Source: Nitrososphaera sp.
Lineage (GTDB): Archaea > Thermoproteota > Nitrososphaeria > Nitrososphaerales > Nitrososphaeraceae
Assembly: GCA_039938515.1 (NCBI GenBank)
Contig: JBDUUL010000012.1
Span: 1 to 64,000 of the forward strand
DNA: 64,000 nucleotides
Direction of reading: 5' to 3'
Below the pieces are notes generated by a model. The model had not been told where the DNA came from. It saw only the letters and a program-made list of their open reading frames with translations, and made no database searches. Both the position numbers and the translations under genes were made by a program. Of this stretch, positions 16,384 to 22,978 are shown one piece after another (position 1 is the stretch's first letter; each line of letters begins with the position of its first letter).

Positions 16384-17232
16384 ATGGACGCACAGCTCTC
16401 GCAGAGCATGCGTGAACGCGGCTTTAGAGTATTGTTCATGGGCGTCTTTTCCCTTGTCATCGCGTTTATCATTTATTCCAGGCTCTCCGGCTCGTCTGAG
16501 GGCAATGCGCCATCGCAGCAGCTGGAAAACCTTGCTCTCGGCATGCTGGCCATGACGGCAGCCTCCATGGCTTCAGTTCTATATGGAGCGCGTCTATTGT
16601 TCAGGTCCGAGCAACTACGGACCGCAGGAGGAACTGGCTTGATGTCCATGATAACAGGGGCGTTCTTGAGTAAAAGGTCCTGGCAGATTATGGTAGTTGC
16701 CGCGCTGGCGTACGGGGTCTTTTTTTCATTTCTGTCTCAAATATTCGTCTATCGACCCGATCTTTCGCTTTCGCAGGAAGGGATTGCGGTTCCCTCAATA
16801 TCGCTCACCCCGTGCTGCGGAGCGCCGGGTTACATGCCCATGCTTACTGCGTACCTTACCGATCACTTTCTCATTTTGGTAATCCCCGTCAATGTGGTAC
16901 TTGCTACTGTAGTTTCGCTGATGGTAGGATTCAATGTTTCGCTGAGCGTCTACACGTACGAACTCAGAAAGACAATTCAGGCGAGAACATCGATTGTAAG
17001 CGGCATCGGCGCAGCCAGCGGCCTATTCATGGGCTGCCCGACCTGCGCAGGTAGCCTGATTTCCGCGGCCCTTGGAATTGGCGCGGTCGGAGCGGGGACG
17101 ACGAGCGCCGCGATTCTGGCGCCGTTTCAGACTGTCTTTATTGCTGCGGGTCTTCCCGCACTTGCCATTGCACCTTTTCTAGTGGCAAGGAGCATCAGGG
17201 CAATTCATTCCTGCAAGATAGCAGGCAATTGA
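16384..17232 (+). CDS. Polytopic membrane protein with CC and CxxC motifs
   Basis: About six membrane helices. Two Cys motifs stand out: TPCCGAPGY (about residues 141-149, near the start of a helix) and FMGCPTCAGSL (about 216-226, entering a helix). Paired Cys at membrane boundaries occur in mercury/copper transporters and in thiol-redox carriers such as CcdA, but overall I cannot assign a family. Metal or disulphide handling is inference. The ATG at 16384 is chosen from a GGTTTATTTGG box ~27 nt upstream; an in-frame TTG at 16357 lies inside that box. It faces the DUF151 gene. Confidence 0.75.
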   Translation: MDAQLSQSMRERGFRVLFMGVFSLVIAFIIYSRLSGSSEGNAPSQQLENLALGMLAMTAASMASVLYGARLLFRSEQLRTAGGTGLMSMITGAFLSKRSWQIMVVAALAYGVFFSFLSQIFVYRPDLSLSQEGIAVPSISLTPCCGAPGYMPMLTAYLTDHFLILVIPVNVVLATVVSLMVGFNVSLSVYTYELRKTIQARTSIVSGIGAASGLFMGCPTCAGSLISAALGIGAVGAGTTSAAILAPFQTVFIAAGLPALAIAPFLVARSIRAIHSCKIAGN

Positions 17233-17253
17233 CCGAACGCCATTAGGACTTGA

Positions 17254-19035
17254 TTAAAGCTTGTCTCGCGTGACGCTGCGAGCGGAAGGCGCGCGTGCAG
17301 GCATTACTGCTGAAGGATGCGGAACGTTGACCGGTGCCAGAAAGGGAGTGACCTTTTGCGCAATGCTGTCCAAATACATCTGCACGTGGGGCTCCACGTC
17401 CCAGATCTTCTTTTCCCCAAAGAGGTATCCGTAGCGCTGTGAGCTGCCAATTTTTTCTCGATGCCGGAGAGCTTCAAGATATACTTTGGTAACGGCGTGT
17501 TCGTCGAATCCGTTCTTTCTGGCTATCGCGTCGAGCATCCCATGCATCCCGGAGCCGTGCTGCGCCGCCTCCTTGACCCTGTATGCAATCTCCTTTGGTA
17601 TGCCAAGAGCTCTGGCAAGATTGCGATGCACTCTCTTGCCGTACATGTCCCTACCATCCCTGATGTTTAACCGCAGGCTGCATTCCATGGCCACACGTAT
17701 GACTTCTGGATCCAAAAATGGTTCACGGAGCTCGATGCTGTTGGCCATGGTTATCTTGTCTTCACGCTCCAGGGTCTCTTTGTACAGGAGAAGCAGATCT
17801 TGCATCATGTGGGACCGAAGCTTGCGATAACCTTCCTTTTCCGCAACTCTGGAATACCATGAATAGCCGCCAAATAACTCATCAGCGCCCTGCCCGGTTA
17901 GCATGACTCTCACACCGTCAACGCTGGCAAGCTTTACTGCGCCATAAACCGGCAGAGCAACTTCAACCTGACCGGAATTGCTGTCCTCGATGACATTGAG
18001 TACCTCGGGGACTAGGTTCTCGACCTGGATTTGGTCAAGCTCGCATACTCGAAGGTCAAGGTCCAGTTGTTTCGCAATCTGTCTTGCAAAGGTAGTATCG
18101 TGTGACCCTCTAATCCCACACGTGTAGCAAACCACGCTTGGGACCAATTGTTTTGCGGCGTGCGCTACCATTACGCTGTCGATGCCGCCGGAAAAAATTA
18201 TGCCTATACTATCAAAGTCCTGCGTCCTCTTTTTCATGGAATTCATAAATGCCTGCTTGTACGCGCTTACGGCGCCGGACATTGTCTTGTACCGAAGCTT
18301 GCCAACCGGCGGAACAGGCTGCGAGACCTCGTATCGCTCAATCGCTCCGTCTTCACTTATGAGGACTGCCTCGCAAGGCATGACTCGCTGCGTCGGTTCG
18401 GAAATGCCAATCTTCCAAAGAGCCTTTCTCTCTGATGCAAATGCAACCAGGCTGCTGTCCTGCGCGTAGTACAACTGCCTTACACCGAGCCTGTCACGGA
18501 CCAGCACGGTATCTCCGGTTACTTCGTCTCGAACTACGATCGCATAGACACCGTCAAGTACAGCGACTGTCATTCTGATGGCGCTAATGAGCACGTCCGA
18601 GCTTTTAGCATTAGGCGTATTGATGCGGTTAAAGTTGTCTTCAAGAATGTGGACAATCAACTCACTGTCTGTCTGCGTATGCAAAATATGACGCGGGGTG
18701 CCATCAGGGGCTTTCGTTTGCTCAATGCCTGCGCGCAGGTCTTTGTAGTTGTAAATTTCGCCGTTATGCTCTAAAGTAAACCGCCCGTCGCAACTCCGAA
18801 ATGGTTGGGCGCCGCATGTCCCGCCGACTATGGCAAGGCGTGTGTGTCCGATGGCACTCCTGCCGCTTAGCCTTTCCATGTCAAGGCTTTTGATAGAGTC
18901 TGACTTGACGATTCTGCCATCCGCAACGATGCCCGCGCCATCCGGTCCCCTGTGAACCATGCAGCCTAGCATTACACGTACCTTGGCCACTGAATCCTCG
19001 CCGTTTTTTGATATTACTCCTGCAATTCCACACAT
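17254..19035 (-). CDS. asnB: Asparagine synthetase (glutamine-hydrolysing)
   Basis: The protein starts M-C-G-I-A-G-V, with Cys2 the glutaminase nucleophile; the ATG at 19035 is fixed by this. The class II amidotransferase domain (about 1-215, with LEHNGEIYN) is followed by the synthetase domain with the PP-loop GIIFSGGIDSVMV near residue 285 and LTGQGADELFGGY downstream. It converts aspartate and glutamine to asparagine. A GAATATTTGG box lies ~24 nt upstream. Length (593) is normal. It converges with the Cys-rich membrane protein gene at 16384. Confidence 0.93.
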   Translation of the reverse strand: MCGIAGVISKNGEDSVAKVRVMLGCMVHRGPDGAGIVADGRIVKSDSIKSLDMERLSGRSAIGHTRLAIVGGTCGAQPFRSCDGRFTLEHNGEIYNYKDLRAGIEQTKAPDGTPRHILHTQTDSELIVHILEDNFNRINTPNAKSSDVLISAIRMTVAVLDGVYAIVVRDEVTGDTVLVRDRLGVRQLYYAQDSSLVAFASERKALWKIGISEPTQRVMPCEAVLISEDGAIERYEVSQPVPPVGKLRYKTMSGAVSAYKQAFMNSMKKRTQDFDSIGIIFSGGIDSVMVAHAAKQLVPSVVCYTCGIRGSHDTTFARQIAKQLDLDLRVCELDQIQVENLVPEVLNVIEDSNSGQVEVALPVYGAVKLASVDGVRVMLTGQGADELFGGYSWYSRVAEKEGYRKLRSHMMQDLLLLYKETLEREDKITMANSIELREPFLDPEVIRVAMECSLRLNIRDGRDMYGKRVHRNLARALGIPKEIAYRVKEAAQHGSGMHGMLDAIARKNGFDEHAVTKVYLEALRHREKIGSSQRYGYLFGEKKIWDVEPHVQMYLDSIAQKVTPFLAPVNVPHPSAVMPARAPSARSVTRDKL

Positions 19036-19138
19036 TTTGTTAACTACCACCAAATATTCAAAGGTCGATTTCTCCGCTCAACGCCAGCAGGGATATCGAC
19101 TTCAATCACATTAAGATGGCGTAAATCACTTTTAAGAC

Positions 19139-19828
19139 TTAAGGAAGGAAAGACAGAACTTTGTACAGGTCGCCATCACTGATTATGTTCTCAGTTGCTT
19201 TTGCTATCTCTGGGTCCTTGGGCATGAACGCAATGCCGACTCCCGCGCGCTCTATCATGCAGATGTCCGACTTGGTGTCGCCTATGGCAATGGTTTTGTC
19301 GATTCCAACCCGCGTCTGATCGGCAAATTTTTCAAGGTGAAATCGCTTGCATACGGATATGTTGCAAAAGCAGCCTATCCTTTCCCATCCAAGAGGCATT
19401 TCGACCCTGCCCGTCGCCCTGCCTTGCTTGATTTCAAGAATATTGGCGGCGACAAAGTCAATCCCTAGCCTGCTGGCCACGTAGCCCGCCACTATGGTGT
19501 AGCTGTCGCTGATAATTCCCACGACATAGCTCATTTCTCGCAGCGCGGAAATCGTCTTTTCACAGTTACGCGCAAGCGGGATTGACTCCACCGCATTTTC
19601 GATATCCTTGGTTGTCGCGCCGGCAAACAGCGATGCAATCGCGGTTGTCTGCTCGAATCCGGGCTTCCCGCCGAATGCACGCATCCTTTCTCTTACCTTT
19701 TCCTCGACGCCTAACTGCCGGGCAAGAGAAAGGACGAGCCTGCCATCGAGAAGAGTCCCGTCCATGTCAAATGCTGCAAGGCCGCGATATAGACCTCCAG
19801 AGTCTTTTTGCGTCTTGGCGTCTCCCAA
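19139..19828 (-). CDS. HAD phosphatase, SerB-like; possible mannosyl-3-phosphoglycerate phosphatase
   Basis: HAD motif I is FDMDGTLLDG, motif II VVGIISDSYT, and motif IV IAIGDTKSDICMI; the cap type matches SerB-like (subclass I) phosphatases. It lies just downstream of mpgS on the same strand. The known MPG phosphatases are a different HAD subclass, so using this enzyme to finish mannosylglycerate would be a replacement; phosphoserine phosphatase is the alternative. The TTG at 19828 has a GGGGGAG ribosome-binding-like site 8 nt upstream and avoids overlap with mpgS (20 nt gap); a longer TTG start at 19903 is possible. Confidence 0.8.
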   Translation of the reverse strand: MGDAKTQKDSGGLYRGLAAFDMDGTLLDGRLVLSLARQLGVEEKVRERMRAFGGKPGFEQTTAIASLFAGATTKDIENAVESIPLARNCEKTISALREMSYVVGIISDSYTIVAGYVASRLGIDFVAANILEIKQGRATGRVEMPLGWERIGCFCNISVCKRFHLEKFADQTRVGIDKTIAIGDTKSDICMIERAGVGIAFMPKDPEIAKATENIISDGDLYKVLSFLP

Positions 19829-19847
19829 TGGCCCGGCTCCCCCAGCG

Positions 19848-21026
19848 CTATTGGGCCGATATGCTTGCCTTTGAAAGCGCCTTTGCAAACTGCCTGACGT
19901 CAACGTCCCTGATGGGCTCTATTTTTTGCAATGGCGGCGGCTCCTCGGTGGCCTCAAGCATAGATTTGCTCCTCAGATGTTCAAGTATCTTTTCCCGCAG
20001 TTTCGGCGGGCATATCCTGCTATGATAAATGGAGCCGAGCGATGCAACTATCATTTCCTTCAGGTGCTCGTCTCCCTTGTCCTCATGAAAGTGGGGGTTG
20101 CGCGTCTCGACCTGCATTATCTCCAGGCCCTTGTCCATCACATCTTGGTAAGCGGTAGGCACGATGCCGCCAAACTCTTCGAGCGCATTGACAATCTCAA
20201 AAGATTCGATTGAAAATCCTGACGAATAGGTGAGTAGCTCCGCGAGCTTGATGGACATGCAGTGCTCTCCGGAATTTCCCGTTCTCATTACCTCCGTTTC
20301 AAACCCCGTATAGTACGACATCAACGAATTCAGGTACTGGTTGGTAATTTCAGAGACGCGCCCCCACTTTGAAAAGTAAAGGCCCCCTTCGGAGATCTTG
20401 GGCTTGTAGATCCAAGAGACGCGCACCATAACGTAGGGCGTCTTTGACATGGCTATGCCGGATGCAAAAATCTTGACGTACTCGTTCACTGCTCCGGGGA
20501 CATAGTTATCAGAGTCAATAAACCCGACGTATTCCTTGCCAGCCATTTTCGCGAGCATCATGCCGACCACCATTCCCTCCGCCTTGCCGCTTCTCACTGC
20601 ACCATCAGGGCCTATCAGGGCGCTGTAGCCCGCCTGCGTCAGTGCGGCCGCAAGACCCGGATCTTTCTGGTGAATTATCAAAGAGTCCCGGCCAACGAAC
20701 CGGTTGAATTGCTCAAGCGCATCTTTTTCAAGTTTGTAACGGTCCACAGGCTGCCTTGGGCTGTTTGACACAATTATCGTGAGGCAATCGTGGGGAATGC
20801 CGCTCAGGACGCCTTCAAGCAACTTCAACCGCTCGCCCTTTATGGGAATAACAATTGCCATCTTGCGTTCGATTTCAGCTATCTGGTCGTTTGAAACCTT
20901 TTGAACCCATTCGTTCGGAGACCTGCTGCCGTCGTCAAACCCTGAGTCAATTTCGTATACGCGCTGGACCCCGTGAAGGCTTACCGCCCCAAAGCGCTCC
21001 GTATATCTTGGAAGATCCAGCTTCAT
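19848..21026 (-). CDS. mpgS: Mannosyl-3-phosphoglycerate synthase (GT55)
   Basis: The N-terminus MKLDLPRYTERFGAVSLHGV matches Pyrococcus MPGS, and long identical-looking stretches follow: MAIVIPIKGERLKLLEGVL, IIVSNSPRQP, IHQKDPGLAAAL, VRSGKAEGM, YVGFIDSDNYVPGAVNEYVK with the D-x-D metal site, and NPHFHEDKGDEHLKEM. It transfers mannose from GDP-mannose to 3-phosphoglycerate, the first step to the osmolyte mannosylglycerate. The start at 21026 gives the family's usual length (~392); in-frame ATG 21074 and GTG 21140 are alternatives, the latter overlapping the upstream gene. Confidence 0.95.
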   Translation of the reverse strand: MKLDLPRYTERFGAVSLHGVQRVYEIDSGFDDGSRSPNEWVQKVSNDQIAEIERKMAIVIPIKGERLKLLEGVLSGIPHDCLTIIVSNSPRQPVDRYKLEKDALEQFNRFVGRDSLIIHQKDPGLAAALTQAGYSALIGPDGAVRSGKAEGMVVGMMLAKMAGKEYVGFIDSDNYVPGAVNEYVKIFASGIAMSKTPYVMVRVSWIYKPKISEGGLYFSKWGRVSEITNQYLNSLMSYYTGFETEVMRTGNSGEHCMSIKLAELLTYSSGFSIESFEIVNALEEFGGIVPTAYQDVMDKGLEIMQVETRNPHFHEDKGDEHLKEMIVASLGSIYHSRICPPKLREKILEHLRSKSMLEATEEPPPLQKIEPIRDVDVRQFAKALSKASISAQ

Positions 21027-21123
21027 AGAACGTGCGCTTTCAGAAACGTCGGGATCACATATAGCGATTTCCATAAGTAGATCGCAGCTTTCAGGTCGAT
21101 CTAGTGCATCTATATTCGAGGTT

Positions 21124-22107
21124 CTACCAGGCAAGGACACCTTCTGGCAGTCTTTCGATAAGCCAAAGCGCCGCGTCTAGCTGAGACTTTGAATGGTTCA
21201 GGTGGCCTTCTCCAAGCTCAATGGTTCCTTGGATCGTGCCTCCCGTCAAAGCCGCCAACTCCCTCAGGACGGTGACGAGCGGAATCTCTCCTTTGCCTAG
21301 AGGGAGGCCTTCTCCCTGAACGGTATAGCCGGCGGCATCGCTAATGTGAAGCAGCGCCAAACTGCCCGATAGCATCTTTGCGCATTCTTTCCAGTCAGGG
21401 GCAAAAGAGTAGATCTCCCTGTCTAGGTCTCCACACAGATTCCCCCTGCCGTCCTTTAGGTAATTTGAATAAAGCGTATAGTGGGAAAGGTCAAGCACGG
21501 TCTTTATCCCTGCCTTTTGGAGGGGCTCGAATTCGTGTGGATGAAAAGGACCGCTGCTTGCAAAGCCGCTACCGTACTTGGGGTAGCTGTTTTCGACTGC
21601 GAATTCGCACGAGTCCCTGTACTCTGCCAGCTCATTTTTGACCAGCCTCAGGTATTCTTGAACGGCCTGTGACATCATTTCAAATTTTTCCGTTCTGGTG
21701 ATCGGAAGGTTTTCGAGTGGCACGTAGTTGGTCAAATGAGAGATTACCATGACTTTGTTTTCAAGCCCGACCAGCCCTGAAACCATGCTTGCTTCCTCGG
21801 CAGTACGTATGATGGATTCCCTTATTGTGGGCCCCGACTTTTCGTCCCAGAGATTTTCGCCCCTCTGGTAGATTATTGCATGGTATGACAGGTACTCGAT
21901 CCTGTTCGACCTGCAAAACAAAGCAATGTCTTCCGCTCTCTTCCGGACTGATGTCTTGTTAAATATCGACGGTATCTGCTGTACCTCGTGTCCGCGTATC
22001 CGGCGACCTGTCGTGTCGGAAACTTTACGAATTATTTTTCCGATGTCTGCTAGATCTCCTGCTTTGTGCGATGACTTTAGCTGAAGTAGTATCAAAACGG
22101 GCGGCAT
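21124..22107 (-). CDS. Sugar isomerase/endonuclease IV-like TIM-barrel protein
   Basis: A TIM barrel of the AP-endonuclease 2 family with the usual metal ligands on strand ends: FAVENSYPKYG (Glu), TVLDLSHYTLYS (Asp, His), ALLHISDAAG (His, Asp) and GTIELGEGHLN (Glu, then His). Such proteins isomerise or epimerise sugars or sugar phosphates, or act as DNA-repair nucleases. It is the first gene before mpgS and the HAD phosphatase on the same strand, so a supply step for mannosylglycerate is an attractive but unproven guess. The ATG at 22107 opens the frame. Confidence 0.75.
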   Translation of the reverse strand: MPPVLILLQLKSSHKAGDLADIGKIIRKVSDTTGRRIRGHEVQQIPSIFNKTSVRKRAEDIALFCRSNRIEYLSYHAIIYQRGENLWDEKSGPTIRESIIRTAEEASMVSGLVGLENKVMVISHLTNYVPLENLPITRTEKFEMMSQAVQEYLRLVKNELAEYRDSCEFAVENSYPKYGSGFASSGPFHPHEFEPLQKAGIKTVLDLSHYTLYSNYLKDGRGNLCGDLDREIYSFAPDWKECAKMLSGSLALLHISDAAGYTVQGEGLPLGKGEIPLVTVLRELAALTGGTIQGTIELGEGHLNHSKSQLDAALWLIERLPEGVLAW

Positions 22108-22155
22108 CTTGCATAGAATGATCGCCCTTATTGCTTTAGCGCTAGCATTCAGCTA

Positions 22156-22183
22156 CCCAAACATCATAACCCAAACATCATAA
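22156..22183. repeat. 14-bp tandem duplication
   Basis: CCCAAACATCATAA occurs twice in direct tandem (22156-22169, 22170-22183), 49 nt before the TIM-barrel gene. It may be a replication-slippage copy or a doubled regulator site. Confidence 0.8.
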
Positions 22184-22252
22184 CATCGACCTCTAGAAAG
22201 CAGAGTAGGAAGAGCAGACAGGATGCGATCTCGCCTGCCTTTGCCAAATCAA

Positions 22253-22260
22253 TTAAATTA
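22253..22260 (+). promoter_or_regulatory. TATA box of the candidate rod RNA
   Basis: TTAAATTA lies ~25 nt upstream of the first base of the long inverted repeat at 22281. Confidence 0.45.
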
Positions 22261-22280
22261 TGCTCGTACCAATGCAATGT

Positions 22281-22396
22281 ATTCGCATTGTGATCCCGAG
22301 CGTTTGTACGCGTGCCATGTTCCCGGCTACAAACGGCGTTCGCTTGGGGCTGCTGTCACAATGCGAATGCTTGATTCTCCGAATCAGGATTCTTTT
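22281..22396 (+). ncRNA. Candidate rod-shaped small RNA (~115 nt)
   Basis: Three nested stems are seen. A perfect 13-bp stem pairs ATTCGCATTGTGA (22281-22293) with TCACAATGCGAAT (22356-22368). Inside it, CCCGAG (22295-22300) pairs with CTTGGG (22343-22348, one G-U), and CGTTTGTA (22301-22308) pairs perfectly with TACAAACG (22328-22335). A terminator-like hairpin TGATTC-TCC-GAATCA (22372-22386) and a T-rich tract (22390-22396) follow. A TATA-like box sits ~25 nt before the first stem. It could be read on either strand, but the promoter and T-tract favour plus. No known RNA family is recognised. Confidence 0.6.
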
Positions 22397-22437
22397 GTAA
22401 CAGTCTTGATAGAGAGCTTAAAGTCCCTGTTCTGAGG

Positions 22438-22725
22438 TCAATGCTTGCGCCATTGCGCTCCGGGTTTGCAAATGTGATAGCCCTTGAGGCTGATCGGCCC
22501 GTTGCATGCCTGACATACCCGCGGTGTCGGTGTCCTCTTTGGCAGATGCTGAAAATTTCCTCTGCTGACCTCGTTAACCGCCTTTTCAAGCGCGACGAGT
22601 TTTGCCTGCAACTTTGGAATGCTCCTCTTTGCCTTTCTATTGTGCATTCTCAGGCGCACTTTGTAAATCTGATCATGCAGGTCGCGCAATTTCTTTTTGC
22701 GAATGTGGCGGTTCGGGTCTGCCAT
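22438..22725 (-). CDS. Small coiled-coil / zinc-ribbon-like protein
   Basis: A 95-residue basic protein. Residues ~5-60 form a long charged helix (HIRKKKLRDLHDQIYKVRLR and onward), probably a coiled coil. The C-terminus has VCQACNGPISLKGYHICKPG, a C-x2-C ... C arrangement with a His that could hold zinc. The ATG at 22725 opens the frame. The Lys/Arg-rich makeup suggests nucleic-acid or ribosome binding; this is inference. The opposite frame at 22441-22818 lacks such order. Confidence 0.7.
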   Translation of the reverse strand: MADPNRHIRKKKLRDLHDQIYKVRLRMHNRKAKRSIPKLQAKLVALEKAVNEVSRGNFQHLPKRTPTPRVCQACNGPISLKGYHICKPGAQWRKH

Positions 22726-22820
22726 GCCTCTTATCTCCGTGCAGAAATTGACACTTTAATGTTTCCCGCCCTCAGGGGCCCGTGCAGGAGGGGAGGAAAC
22801 AGAAGAACTTATCACTAATC

Positions 22821-22854
22821 TTTTATACCTCTCAAGACGATGTGGCATGAGAGG
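22821..22854 (+). promoter_or_regulatory. Promoter with downstream palindrome
   Basis: A TTTTATAC box (22821-22828) is followed at once by CCTCTCA (22828-22834) and its inverted copy TGAGAGG (22848-22854). The palindrome covers the predicted transcription start and the leader-ORF ATG at 22847, a place where a repressor would block initiation. Confidence 0.5.
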
Positions 22855-22978
22855 ATTCCTATCTATGTTTATACTCAGCAAAGCTTCTGTATGTTTCTTA
22901 CATGATCCAAGCCTCGTCTTCTACGAGATCGTCCACTTTACAGTCTTTTTGTCCGGCCAAGGTGCAATTACGCAATGA
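22847..22978 (+). CDS. Leader ORF coupled to the beta-helix protein gene
   Basis: An ATG 20-25 nt after a good TATA box opens a 43-codon hydrophobic frame (MRGFLSMFILSKASVCFLHD and on) whose TGA overlaps the ATG of the next gene as ATGA. The start is leaderless. The overlap suggests that ribosomes finishing this peptide start the downstream protein, so it may be a translation-coupling leader. It is too short to assign a function. No homologue can be judged from here. Confidence 0.5.
   Translation: MRGFLSMFILSKASVCFLHDPSLVFYEIVHFTVFLSGQGAITQ

Noticed and set aside
22223-22435. 70-codon frame covering the candidate rod RNA
   Set aside because: The region is dominated by nested perfect inverted repeats; the frame shows no domain and no promoter at the right distance.
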